64,000 nucleotides of DNA, from contig JBGTSJ010000001.1 in the NCBI GenBank assembly GCA_041940305.1, forward strand, positions 1-64,000. The letters are read 5' to 3'. This stretch comes from JBGTSJ01 sp041940305. Lineage in GTDB: Bacteria; Planctomycetota; Planctomycetia; Planctomycetales; Planctomycetaceae. The notes below the pieces were generated by a model. The model made no database searches. It saw only the letters and a list, made by a program, of their open reading frames with translations, and was not told the origin of the DNA. The position numbers were made by a program, and so were the translations under genes. Below, piece after piece: positions 8,956 through 17,717 of this stretch. Numbering within the stretch: the first letter of the stretch is position 1; each line of letters begins with the position of its first letter.

Positions 8956-10194
8956 ATGACGCCTGTTCCAGCCGACATTCCGGCCACCATCCAGCTACCG
9001 GCCGCGCACCGCGTGCATGGCCTGGACTGGCTGCGCGCCGTCGCGGCCGTACTGGTCGTCGCCCTGCACGCCGGTATCGCCTACACACGCCATCCCTTCC
9101 CCGGACTCGCCTGGCCGACTCACGAGCCGGACCCGAGCGGGATCGTCGATGCGACTACATGGTGGATCAACGGCTGGATCATGCCGGCGTTCCTGATCAT
9201 GGGCGGCTTCGTCGCCACTCCGCTGCTCGACCGCCTCGGACCCGGCGAGTTCGCCCGGCATCGCACGCGGCGTCTGCTGCTGCCGTTCCTCTTCGGCTGC
9301 CTCGTGATCCTGCCGCTGGACTTCTACATCTGGCTGCTCGGCTGGGTCATCGACGACCGCATTCCGATCAAGAAGCTCCGCAGTCTGAAACTCGGTCCCG
9401 CCGGCGAGGACATCTGGGGAGTGGGACATCTCTGGTTTCTGCAGTACCTGTTGCTGTTCAGCCTCGCCGCCGCCCTCATCGCTGCCCGCACATCGCGCAT
9501 CCCGTTTCGACTCAAACTTTCCTCGATGGCCGGTCGCGCGACGTGGCTCCTCTTTCCCCTGCTGGCGGCGTTGCCGGGCGCGCTCGTCCTGTACTGGCAG
9601 CCCCGCATCGTTATCGGATTCCGGCACAGTTGGTATCCGCTCCTCGCGAATCTTCTGTACTACGCCCCCTGTTTCGCGGCGGGATGGTGGCTGCAACGGC
9701 GCGTCCGCGCCGGCGACGACGTTACGCGCTCCGCCTGGACACAACTCGGGCTTTCACTGATCGTCTTCGCCGCACTGCTTCCGATGATCCGGCAGCATGT
9801 AGCCGCCGAATGGACCGGCGCCGACCGGCTGATCCTGACGACCCTGTTTTCGACGTTCGCCTGGCTCTCCGCCTGGGGATGGGTGTGTCTGTCGCTGAAA
9901 CCGTGCGCTACGCCGCCGCGCTGGATCGGATATCTGTCGGCCGCCTCGTTGTGGATCTACCTGGCCCATCACCCGGCGGTCGGCCTCGCGCAGGTCGCCC
10001 TGATGCGGGTGAACTTCGCCCCCGGCGCGAAGTTCGGGATCACCTTCGCCGCCGCGACCGCCCTGTCGCTGCTGACGTACGAAGCATGCGTCCGCCGCAC
10101 GTGGATCGGCGCGCTGCTGAACGGTCGGCGCGAAGCGCGAACGACACCGATCAGCGCCCGCCGGCCGGCGTTGCCACTGCGCCGCGCCGCGTAG
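8956..10194 (+). CDS. Acyltransferase-3 family membrane protein
   Basis: This 412-residue polytopic inner-membrane protein opens with the family signature LDWLRAVAAVLVVALHAGIAY; the histidine in ALHA is the expected catalytic residue. WWINGWIMPAFLIMGGF and the later WGVGHLWFLQYLLLF fit the OpgC-like branch of acyltransferase family 3. About ten hydrophobic segments are visible. Family members O-acylate sugars, glucans or lipids at the envelope. The acceptor here is unknown, since no polysaccharide gene is next to it. Confidence 0.88.
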   Translation: MTPVPADIPATIQLPAAHRVHGLDWLRAVAAVLVVALHAGIAYTRHPFPGLAWPTHEPDPSGIVDATTWWINGWIMPAFLIMGGFVATPLLDRLGPGEFARHRTRRLLLPFLFGCLVILPLDFYIWLLGWVIDDRIPIKKLRSLKLGPAGEDIWGVGHLWFLQYLLLFSLAAALIAARTSRIPFRLKLSSMAGRATWLLFPLLAALPGALVLYWQPRIVIGFRHSWYPLLANLLYYAPCFAAGWWLQRRVRAGDDVTRSAWTQLGLSLIVFAALLPMIRQHVAAEWTGADRLILTTLFSTFAWLSAWGWVCLSLKPCATPPRWIGYLSAASLWIYLAHHPAVGLAQVALMRVNFAPGAKFGITFAAATALSLLTYEACVRRTWIGALLNGRREARTTPISARRPALPLRRAA

Positions 10195-10196
10195 AA

Positions 10197-10230
10197 GAGA
10201 ACCCCGGCTTCTTGAAGAAGCTGGGCTTCT
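10197..10230. repeat. Dispersed palindrome family A, copy 1
   Basis: A near-perfect palindrome with arms CCCCGGCTTCTT and AAGAAGCTGGG lies directly after the acyltransferase stop codon. It is one of seven related copies in the window with consensus arms GAAACCCGGTTTCTT and AAGAAACCGGGTTTC. It could form a strong RNA hairpin at the transcript end. This is the most degenerate copy. Confidence 0.6.
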
Positions 10231-10662
10231 GCCCGCCCCAATCTTCACACGATGCATCAACCGCTATTGGCGAGGATTTCGTTCACGATCCGCGCTGTGT
10301 CAGGTCCAGCAGCAGGGCCGCGGTCGCCTGAACGGTGTCGCCGCATTGGCCGGCCAGTTGATTCGGGAGATCTCGGTGACCATCCCAGCCCCGAATCGCC
10401 ACGTGATTCTCGCGTGTATGGTCCTGGTCGATGTGTTGAGGCACACATCTTTCGCTCGTTCCCTCCAAAGAATTGTCTGGATTAGGACACTCAGCGGTAG
10501 GCGTCCCCTCCAGCGATTCGCTTCCCAATTTCAATCCCGCGATATAATCGCGGATGCGTCTTGATTGGGGTGCGGGCGACGGCGCATACGGGCTCGAATG
10601 TCTCTGGCCGGTGAATCCGGCTCGACCGCTGCGCTGACCCGGTGGTGGTCAGGAGCATTGTC
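10231..10662 (+). promoter_or_regulatory. Upstream region of the GYF/TPR gene with a possible -10 in a hairpin
   Basis: No gene is visible here. A perfect TATAAT lies at 10543-10548 inside a small perfect hairpin (CCGCGAT-ATA-ATCGCGG, 10537-10553), about 115 bp before the GTG of the next gene. No good -35 hexamer is seen at normal distance, so this is only a possible promoter. AGGAG at 10651-10655 is the ribosome-binding site for the GTG at 10663. Confidence 0.3.
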
Positions 10663-12744
10663 GTGTCGTATTTCTATGCGCGTGGCGGTGTCGAGTCCGG
10701 ACCGGTCGAAGCCGCCCGGCTGAAACAACTCGCCCGCGACGGTCATCTGTCGCCGAGCGACCGGGTGCGGCGCAGCGACTCCACGAGATGGGTCCAGGCG
10801 TCGACGGTTGGCGGCCTGTTTCCCTCTGAGTCACTCACTCCGCCGCCCCTTCCGCCGGGCGCCGCGGCCTATCCGGCGCCGCCGGCGAGCGTGCCGGCTT
10901 CCTCCACAGGAGCTGCCGGACCGGCGGTCGCGATGTTCCCGCCCCCCCCGACTCCATATCCGGGGTCGGCGCCGCCGGGTTTCGCTCCCGAGTCCGCCGG
11001 CAGCAAGGCAGGCCGAATCGCCCTCACCTGGTTGCGGATTAGCGGCATCGAGTCGCTCCGAATCGCGCGGGCCACCGCTGCGCAGGCCCTGCGACTCATC
11101 GGCATTGGCCGTGGCGCCTGGCAGCAGCGCCAACGCCTGCAGGCGCTCCAGGACGCGAAGATCCGGCTAGGACGGAGCATGGTGGAAACTGGGGTCGGCG
11201 ATCCGGCGCTCCGGGCCCGCGCGCAGCAACTGAACGAGAGCATCGTCAGCATCGAGGCAGCCAAGGGGTCTACCAAACACGATGAACAGGAACGGACCGG
11301 TCTGTTCATCCGTCTGGCTGAATCGATTCCCGGCCCGAACGCGCCGGCGAGCGTGTCGCAGGAGTTCGCCGCGGTCGCGCACTCCCAGAGCGCGCTGCTG
11401 GGGGGAAAGGAGCAGCAGGGACAGGCCCGCGCCCGCCTGCTGCCTCCTCCCGGACCGGAGCGGTGGCGAGTGGCCGCCGGCTGCGGGATCTGTCTGCTCG
11501 CCCTCATGTTCGTCGCATACCCCCTGTTTGTGGATGGGAACTCCAGCGTCGTTGTGGATGATGACAACGACCCGAGGCCTGGTCCGACACCTGATCGGCA
11601 GCCGCTCGAGGGACCGTCCGCGGAGGAACTCGTGGAGCGAGCCAGGGCCGCCGGAGAACCAAGCGCGGCCGAGCGAGACGAGGCGACCGAGCAGATCGAC
11701 GAGGGAAACGACGAGATCGCTGCGGCCGACTCAGCCGCGGCGGATGGCGATCTGGAGGAATCGAGCGAGCACCGCCGTGCGGCGATCCGTCACTACGACC
11801 TTGCCATCGAGGCGGCTCCGGGGCTGGTGGATGCGTATCTGCAGCGCGGGCAGACTCACTACTTCCTCCTCGAGTATGAGGCGGCCATCCGTGATCTGAC
11901 GGTGGTCACAGAGCTTGACCCGCGTATGCCGGACGGGTGGACGTGGCGAGCCGCGACGTACGCGGATATGTCCGAGCACGACAAGGCCATCTCCGATGCG
12001 GACCAGGCGATCCGATTGAAATATGAGCAGCCGATCGCTCACTTCGCCCGCGGCACCGCCTTGATGAACCAGGGAAACCACGAGGAGGCGCTCCGCAGCC
12101 TGAGCGACGCCATCAATCTGAACAATGGCATCGCAGTATTCTTCACCAACCGCTCGAACGTCCAACTCAATCTGGGAGACAATGCCGCCTGTTATGACGA
12201 CGCCAGCATGGCGATTCAGCTCGATCCGGGGGACGCGATGGCCTACAACAACCGGGCCGCATCGCTCTTGAATTTCGAGCGGTATGACGACGCGATCGCG
12301 GACCTCGACCGGGCCCTGCAACTCCTGCCCGGCGACCCGCTGTTGCACGCCAACCGGGCGCTCGCTCGCTGGGGATTGGGAGATGCGCGCCGCGCGGTTC
12401 GTGATGCGGAAGCGGCGGTGGCCGGCAATCCCGAATCCGGACGAAACTACATAATCCGCGCGGCCGCGTATGAGATCAGCGATCGCCTCGACGAGGCCAT
12501 GGCGGACATCGAGACGGCCGTTGCGATGAACTCGCTGGATATCTACCTGTTGCTGACCCGCGGGAACATCCATTTCAAGCGGGGAGAGTACCAGCAGGCT
12601 TTGGTGGACTACGATCAGCTTGTGCAGATGGAGCCCAGGTGGTATCGGGCGTATCAGGCACGCGGAGAAGCTCACAACGCGCTGGGGAACACGGCGCTGG
12701 CGAACTCGGACTTCGATATGGCCCGCAGTCTGCAGGGGAGGTGA
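10663..12744 (+). CDS. GYF-domain and TPR membrane protein
   Basis: The 693-residue product starts with a GYF_2-like domain (YFYARGGVESGPVEAARLKQL, DRVRRSDSTRWVQAS), then a Pro/Ala-rich linker. One membrane segment follows near residues 268-289 (VAAGCGICLLALMFVAYPLF). The rest is an acidic linker and about nine tetratricopeptide repeats (for example LDPRMPDGWTWRAATYADM). The N-terminus should be cytoplasmic and the TPR part outside the inner membrane. GYF domains bind proline-rich peptides and TPRs build protein scaffolds; the partner is unknown. The GTG at 10663 is set by AGGAG seven bases upstream. Confidence 0.82.
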   Translation: MSYFYARGGVESGPVEAARLKQLARDGHLSPSDRVRRSDSTRWVQASTVGGLFPSESLTPPPLPPGAAAYPAPPASVPASSTGAAGPAVAMFPPPPTPYPGSAPPGFAPESAGSKAGRIALTWLRISGIESLRIARATAAQALRLIGIGRGAWQQRQRLQALQDAKIRLGRSMVETGVGDPALRARAQQLNESIVSIEAAKGSTKHDEQERTGLFIRLAESIPGPNAPASVSQEFAAVAHSQSALLGGKEQQGQARARLLPPPGPERWRVAAGCGICLLALMFVAYPLFVDGNSSVVVDDDNDPRPGPTPDRQPLEGPSAEELVERARAAGEPSAAERDEATEQIDEGNDEIAAADSAAADGDLEESSEHRRAAIRHYDLAIEAAPGLVDAYLQRGQTHYFLLEYEAAIRDLTVVTELDPRMPDGWTWRAATYADMSEHDKAISDADQAIRLKYEQPIAHFARGTALMNQGNHEEALRSLSDAINLNNGIAVFFTNRSNVQLNLGDNAACYDDASMAIQLDPGDAMAYNNRAASLLNFERYDDAIADLDRALQLLPGDPLLHANRALARWGLGDARRAVRDAEAAVAGNPESGRNYIIRAAAYEISDRLDEAMADIETAVAMNSLDIYLLLTRGNIHFKRGEYQQALVDYDQLVQMEPRWYRAYQARGEAHNALGNTALANSDFDMARSLQGR

Positions 12745-12762
12745 GGATCAGCGCGCCCTCGA

Positions 12763-14643
12763 TTACTCGTTCTGAGAATCGGTGTCGTCTGACGGTGCCC
12801 CGGTGGCCTGCGGTTGCGCATTCTGTCCATTGGCGACGCGGTCGGACGATTCGCTCACCGCTCCTTCAATGAGCGCGAGCACCGTCTGTCCCGGCTTGGC
12901 GGCGAATGTCGCGTCGGCAGTGCAGATGCTGAGACGCGCATCGTCGTACAAAAACAGCGGCAGCGCGTCCGCGCCGTACATCGCCTGAAAATCCTTCAGG
13001 TTGAATGCCTTGGTCAGTCGCGTCGCCTTAATCGCTCCCTGGTTCGCATAGCGGGTCTGCAGAGTGCCGTACGCCGCGCCGGAAGAGAACAGCCTGCGTC
13101 CACGCTGCCGGCCTGAGCGCTGCTCCTCCCCGTCCGGCTTGCGCGAGCTGGAAAGCTGATACACGTTCCCGCGGCCGAAAATCTCGGCGAACTGCAGCAC
13201 AGCCAGCGAGTTGACCTCGTCGTTCGGCGTCATTGCCAGGAAACGCCCCAGCCCCCCCAGTTCCAGCGTCTCGACTTCGTGGTCGGCCAGCACGTCAATC
13301 TGCTCGGCCTCCAGTCCCGCCAGCCGCGCGGTCATCACGTTTCCGCGGTTCGTGTCCACCAGCAGTACGCGGATGCCCCGTTCCTTGAGCACTTCCGCAA
13401 TCCCGCGGGCGACGGCATTGGCGCCGGCGATCAGCAGTCCCTGCGGATTCGCCGTCGCCAGCCCGAGCCACCGTGCCAGCGGCATCGATGTGAGTCCGTA
13501 GACGATCACCGTTCCCGCAATCACCGTGAACACGGCCGGCACCAGACCCCGCCCTGCCGGACCGAGCCGCAGCGCGAACACCGACGCCACGGCCGCCGCC
13601 ACGATCCCCCGCGGCGCCAGCCACGCCAGAAACGCCCGCTCCCGCCACTTGAGCGGCGACCCGATCGTCGCCGCCAGCACCGAAGCCGGCCGCACGATCA
13701 CCAGCAGCACCGCCACGAACGCAAATGCCTGCCATCCGAGGCCGGTGAACTGCTCCAGCCGTAGCCGCGCCGTCAGCACGATGAACAGAGTGGAGATCAG
13801 CAGCACGCTGAGGTTCTCCTTGAACTCCAGGATGTGCCGCAGCGGTACGCCCGGATAGTTGGCCATGACCATCCCCATGACGGTGACGGCCAGCAGTCCC
13901 GACTCCTCCCGCAGGTGATTCGACGCCGCGAATGCGACCAGCACGACTGTCAACACCAGCGGCGCTTCAAGATGGTCCGCCACGCTGTGCCGCTTGAGCA
14001 GCCAGGCGAGCGCCGCCCCCGCCGCGACGCCGATCAGCGTACCGGCCAGCACCGTCAGCCCCAGCCGTGCCGCGGCCTGCATCAGGATCAGATCGATCCC
14101 CCGCACGCCGGTTTCGGGCACGGCCTCAAACACCAGCAGCGCCAGGATCGCACCGATGGGATCGATAACGATCCCCTCCCATCGTGCGAGCGGACCGACG
14201 GCGCCGACGGGCCGGATCTGACGCAGCAGCGGACCCACCACCGTCGGCCCGGTCACCACCAGGATCGCGCCGATCAGGAGGGCCACATGCCACTCCATGC
14301 CCAGCACCCACCGCGCAGCGAGCGTCGTCAGCCCCCACGTCACGAGTGCCCCCACGCTTAGCAACAGCAGCAGCGTGCGGCCAATCTCACGGATTTCCCG
14401 CCACCGCAGCCCCAGGCTCCCCTCGAACAGGATGATCGCCACCGAGGCCGATACCACCGGGAGCAGGAGGTCGCCGAACAGCTCGCCGGTGTTCAGCCAG
14501 CCGAGCACCGGCCCCGCGACGAACCCGAACGCCAGCAGCAGAATGATGGACGGCAACCGCAACCGCCATGCCAGCAGTTGAGCCGACGTACCGAGCACGA
14601 CGATGGCGCACAACGCGACCAGAATCTCTTCCGTGGATTCCAC
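12763..14643 (-). CDS. Cation/proton antiporter with a C-terminal NAD-binding (TrkA-N) domain
   Basis: This 626-residue inner-membrane transporter has about twelve hydrophobic segments in residues 1-400. Typical Na+/H+ exchanger blocks are present (LLLAFGFVAGPVLGWLN, VVTGPTVVGPLLRQI, EGIVIDPIGAILALLVFE). A Rossmann TrkA-N domain follows (LLIAGANAVARGIAEVL, VLLVDTNRGNV), then a smaller C-terminal ligand-binding domain. The layout fits CPA-type Na+ or K+/H+ antiporters gated by nucleotides. It lies downstream of the DUF1080 gene on the same strand, separated by a palindrome. Confidence 0.9.
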   Translation of the reverse strand: MESTEEILVALCAIVVLGTSAQLLAWRLRLPSIILLLAFGFVAGPVLGWLNTGELFGDLLLPVVSASVAIILFEGSLGLRWREIREIGRTLLLLLSVGALVTWGLTTLAARWVLGMEWHVALLIGAILVVTGPTVVGPLLRQIRPVGAVGPLARWEGIVIDPIGAILALLVFEAVPETGVRGIDLILMQAAARLGLTVLAGTLIGVAAGAALAWLLKRHSVADHLEAPLVLTVVLVAFAASNHLREESGLLAVTVMGMVMANYPGVPLRHILEFKENLSVLLISTLFIVLTARLRLEQFTGLGWQAFAFVAVLLVIVRPASVLAATIGSPLKWRERAFLAWLAPRGIVAAAVASVFALRLGPAGRGLVPAVFTVIAGTVIVYGLTSMPLARWLGLATANPQGLLIAGANAVARGIAEVLKERGIRVLLVDTNRGNVMTARLAGLEAEQIDVLADHEVETLELGGLGRFLAMTPNDEVNSLAVLQFAEIFGRGNVYQLSSSRKPDGEEQRSGRQRGRRLFSSGAAYGTLQTRYANQGAIKATRLTKAFNLKDFQAMYGADALPLFLYDDARLSICTADATFAAKPGQTVLALIEGAVSESSDRVANGQNAQPQATGAPSDDTDSQNE

Positions 14644-14680
14644 AAATTGCCTCCGGGACAGCCGACGAGTCGCCCATTGA

Positions 14681-14713
14681 GAACCCCGGTTTCTTCAGAA
14701 AAGCCGGGTTCCT
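14681..14713. repeat. Dispersed palindrome family A, copy 2
   Basis: The arms GAACCCCGGTTTCTT and AAGCCGGGTTC lie between the DUF1080 gene and the antiporter gene, which are transcribed in the same direction. In the RNA of this possible operon it would fold into a hairpin between the two reading frames and could attenuate or stabilise the transcript. Confidence 0.7.
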
Positions 14714-14728
14714 GCGACATTCAATTGC

Positions 14729-15526
14729 TCACTCGTGCAGTTCCAGCAACTCCACCTTGCGGAACTCGACCGGATGGCTCTCCGACTGCAGCGAGATCGT
14801 CCCCCGCTCCAGCAGCAGCCCTCCCTGCTTCTCGGCCAGCTCTTTGGCATGCGCTTCACGGTCATCCAGTTGAGGCTGCCGGTACTCCAGCACGTTTTCG
14901 CCGTCAATCACATGCCGGATCACTTCGCTCCCCCGGACTTCAATCTCAACCGTGACCCACTGGTCGCCGTGAAAGGTCTTCGACTTTGAACTCGTGCAGT
15001 GCCGGGTCACCAGCTCGCCGTCCATCACCACATTGGTCCCCGGCGTGCAGAGGTTGGCCGTCGTGCGCTCGCCCGTCCCGCTCCCTCCCAGCAACTGCAC
15101 TTCGATCGACGCCGGGAACTCCTGGTCGACTGCCATCTCCTCCGGCTTCTCGCCGTGCACCATCACCCCGCTGTTGCGCACCGCCCAACCGGGCCCTCCC
15201 GGGCACTGATCGCCGACAAACCGATATTCCACCCGCAGCCGGTAGTGGCCGTAAGGTTGTTTGTAAAACAGATGCCCGAACTTCCCGTCGAACGCGTCGT
15301 ACTGCTCGTAGCCCACCTTCAGCACTCCGTCCTCGACGCGAAACGTGTCGCCGTGGTTGTCACCTGCAGAATAGCCGCGAATCTTCGGCGTCCATCCGTC
15401 GAGGTTCTCGCCGTTGAACAACGGGATCCACGTCTCCTGTTTCGGGTCGGCAGCGACTGCCGGCGACGACTCGCAGAGGATAATCAGTCCAAGAATGATC
15501 ACCAGCGTACGGGCGGAATAGACCAT
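14729..15526 (-). CDS. Secreted DUF1080 (3-keto-disaccharide hydrolase-like) protein
   Basis: The 265-residue product has a signal peptide (TLVIILGLIILCESSPAVAA) and one DUF1080 concanavalin-like domain: FNGENLDGWTPK, FRVEDGVLKVGYEQYD, FGHLFYKQPYGHYRLRVEYRF, NSGVMVHGE and RGTISLQSESHPVEFRKVELLEL. Characterised family members hydrolyse 3-keto-glycosides and the family is greatly expanded in planctomycetes. It is probably periplasmic and involved in sugar use. It follows a zinc-ribbon gene by 40 bp on the same strand. Confidence 0.92.
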   Translation of the reverse strand: MVYSARTLVIILGLIILCESSPAVAADPKQETWIPLFNGENLDGWTPKIRGYSAGDNHGDTFRVEDGVLKVGYEQYDAFDGKFGHLFYKQPYGHYRLRVEYRFVGDQCPGGPGWAVRNSGVMVHGEKPEEMAVDQEFPASIEVQLLGGSGTGERTTANLCTPGTNVVMDGELVTRHCTSSKSKTFHGDQWVTVEIEVRGSEVIRHVIDGENVLEYRQPQLDDREAHAKELAEKQGGLLLERGTISLQSESHPVEFRKVELLELHE

Positions 15527-15566
15527 GTGCGTCCCCCCAATGTGTGCAGACCGTCAGGCCGAAACA

Positions 15567-15824
15567 CTACGACAACCATCCGAAGTGAGCCAGTCCCCAG
15601 ACGATCATCAGGACCAGCAGGATGGCGAGCATACCATAGACGCCCTGCCGCAGAATCTCCCGGAAAGAGGGATTGTAGCCGCAGCGGGGACACCGGGGAT
15701 CACGTGAGCGGCCACTGATCCGCACGATTCGGCAGCGTGGACACCAGAGATACGGGAAGCGAGCCAACGCGGCTTGGGAACTGAAGTTCTTGCGTGACCA
15801 GAACCCGGCCAACGAAGTTGCCAT
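15567..15824 (-). CDS. Small zinc-ribbon membrane protein
   Basis: The 85-residue product contains two CPRC knuckles (LWCPRCRIVRIS and DPRCPRCGYNP) that should bind one zinc ion. A C-terminal membrane segment follows (LAILLVLMIVWGLAHFGW). The function is unknown; such proteins are common as small membrane-associated regulators or chaperone-like factors. The ATG at 15824 is chosen; an in-frame GTG at 15839 is an alternative. It is first in a same-strand run with the DUF1080 and antiporter genes. Confidence 0.65.
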   Translation of the reverse strand: MATSLAGFWSRKNFSSQAALARFPYLWCPRCRIVRISGRSRDPRCPRCGYNPSFREILRQGVYGMLAILLVLMIVWGLAHFGWLS

Positions 15825-16076
15825 ATGGCTGAGAGCCACGTACGCACTCTTGGAGTTCGTCCGTCGCCAAAGCGGGAGGATCGTCTAGACGGGCTCGTTC
15901 CCCGGCTACTTGTTCACTCACAGCATCACGGCGGCAAGCTGGTCCGCATCATCGACCGACCGCTTACGCCTCGAGCGGCGCTGAGGCAACTTCTCAAAGC
16001 GTATCACTGCCTGATGTCTAGACGACACTGAATCGCCCGCTCAACCCGTTCGTTCGGTGGGGTGTCTACGAATGCG

Positions 16077-16214
16077 ATGCTGCACGTGCGTTACTTGATC
16101 CGCAAGGACGATGGGGCGTTGTTCGTTGGCCGAACTCCCAATGATCCGGGTGTGCTGCTGTTGCCGATGGAGACCTTAACGCCTGACGACCTGTTTGCAG
16201 CGGTGACTCAATAG
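16077..16214 (+). CDS. Possible 45-residue protein in the degraded integration zone
   Basis: The frame reads MLHVRYLIRKDDGALFVGRT and ends LTPDDLFAAVTQ. Composition is protein-like and a stop follows, but there is no clear ribosome-binding site or known family. It lies 57 bp before a frameshifted HTH gene and may be a passenger of a lost integrative element. Apart from it, nothing is recognised in 15840-16270. Confidence 0.3.
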   Translation: MLHVRYLIRKDDGALFVGRTPNDPGVLLLPMETLTPDDLFAAVTQ

Positions 16215-16270
16215 CTTTCTGTTTTCCAGCTCGGCATCACCGTCGGGTTTCTCTTTCACTCGGAGTACGT

Positions 16271-16458
16271 ATGGTCTTGGAACCTGAATCTCTTTATCTG
16301 TCCGTAGACGAAGCGCAAAATTCCTGCGGGTCACTTGGGAACGGCTGTGGAAGCTTGCCGATGCGCATGGCGGGCCGATCCCATCGAAGGACACCCGTTG
16401 CGCTGGCCGAATCTACAAGCGTGCCGATCTTCAGCGATACCTTCGCGGGGAGCTTAAA
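16271..16458 (+). pseudogene. Frameshifted helix-turn-helix (excisionase-like) gene remnant
   Basis: The first frame gives MVLEPESLYLSVDEAQ and the next frame continues KFLRVTWERLWKLADAHGGP, then GRIYKRADLQRYLRGEL. Together they form a typical small HTH_17/excisionase-like DNA-binding domain. The frames join if one A is restored in the A-tract at 16317-16320, so this is a -1 frameshift. Homology ends near 16458, exactly where the truncated PQQ gene on the other strand is broken. Such genes usually accompany integrases. Confidence 0.6.
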
Positions 16459-16747
16459 GTTGCTCACCGGTGCTGCGATCGAAGCAGTACAGGTGCCGCT
16501 TTCGCCCCTCGTCCTCAGCGCAGGTGACGAACACGCGCCCTGCCACAACGATCGGGCTGCTGCTTCCCCCATCCGGCAGCGGCGCTTTCCACTTCACGTT
16601 GACATCGGGACTCCACTCGACGGGAAGGTTCGAATCGCTGGGCGCCTGTCCGTCGCCGCGAGGACCCCGAAACGCCGGCCAGTCGCCAGCCATCGAATGG
16701 GAAACGAGCAGGGACAGGACGGCCGCAATCGTCCGCGTCGTGTGCAT
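16454..16747 (-). pseudogene. Truncated PQQ-like beta-propeller gene (5' part only)
   Basis: The reading frame starts with a signal peptide (TIAAVLSLLVSHSMAGDW), then WPAFRGPRGDGQAPSD, LPVEWSPDVNVKWKAPLPDG and HLYCFDRSTGEQL, followed at once by a stop. This is the N-terminal blade region of planctomycete PQQ/BamB-like propeller proteins, which normally run to about 400 residues. Only 97 codons remain. The break after 'TGEQL' falls in the middle of a blade, consistent with a rearrangement or insertion there. Confidence 0.75.
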
Positions 16748-17102
16748 GGTGGACTCCGACATGAAAATCACGACAAATGGTCGCTGATACACAACAGTGT
16801 CGCCGGAATCGCGATTGCACGACTCTGATCAACGCGAACTGATGCGACGGTAGCGATGCAGGGGTTTGCAGACAACCTTGAGACACGCGCAGGCAATCTG
16901 CAAAAAATGCGGTCCTGCTGGATCGGGGGCGATGGCCCGACGTTGCGAGTCCTCAGGCGCTGCAGTCCGTCGATTCTTGACCAGACGGCAGCGTGCACTA
17001 TATTCGCTGCCGTTCGCGATGCGGATCACCTCGATTTTCGCCGATCGGCGATCAGCCGTTTTCGCGGCCGCGATCCCCTCAATGCTGCTTGGAGAACATC
17101 AC

Positions 17103-17510
17103 ATGTCAGTCGCTCGATGGCGTCGGTCGATGGTGCTGGCCGTTTTCGGAGGTTGCCTGCTGGGAGCCGGCGTGGCTCACGCGGCCTGGCGTTGGGAGTT
17201 CGCATTCGACTGGGGGTTCGATGTGACTCTCAGCGGCGTGGACGTCAATGGCGTACAGGATCCCAATCTCGGCGAAGTCACGAATCGCTCGTCGGCCTTC
17301 GAGTACCGGTTCAACGGCGTGGGGCAGTCAATCAATACCGCGCGGGGACGGGTGACGAACGAGACCAATCAGTTCGCCAGTTTTGAGGACTTCCCCTGCG
17401 ACGTCTGGCACCCGTTGGATGATGCGTTCGGCCCGTCAACGCAGTCCTATCAGGCGGTGTCGAGAAACGGGCGGACGATACTGGTCTGTGCCGGCTCGGA
17501 ACTGTACTGA
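17103..17510 (+). CDS. Small secreted protein of unknown function
   Basis: The 135-residue product begins with a signal peptide (MVLAVFGGCLLGAGVAHA). A Trp/Phe-rich beta-like domain follows (WRWEFAFDWGFDVTLSGVDV) with two cysteines (FPCDVWHP, LVCAGSELY) that could form a disulfide. No family was recognised. The start at 17103 is set by GGAGA about eight bases upstream; longer readings extend through non-protein-like sequence. It sits within the possible integration zone. Confidence 0.55.
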   Translation: MSVARWRRSMVLAVFGGCLLGAGVAHAAWRWEFAFDWGFDVTLSGVDVNGVQDPNLGEVTNRSSAFEYRFNGVGQSINTARGRVTNETNQFASFEDFPCDVWHPLDDAFGPSTQSYQAVSRNGRTILVCAGSELY

Positions 17511-17717
17511 CGGCGAATCTCACGAATGCGTTCTCAGGGCACAATCGAGGGCGCCGGCCTCGTGTCGGCGCCCTCGGTGGCCGCGCTGCTGCATCAAAGC
17601 TCAACGGCGAGCGAACGTGTGCAGATCGCATTGCGTTGAAGCGGACGAATCGATCGTTGCTGCCTGCACTTGCCGGCACGGCTGCGACGCTCCCGTCGAG
17701 AATCGCGGTGGTAGGTG

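Noticed and set aside
8631..10331. A 566-codon frame overlapping the acyltransferase gene
   Set aside because: It is Arg/Pro-rich, passes through the hairpin array, and is in a different frame from the clearly membrane-type acyltransferase.
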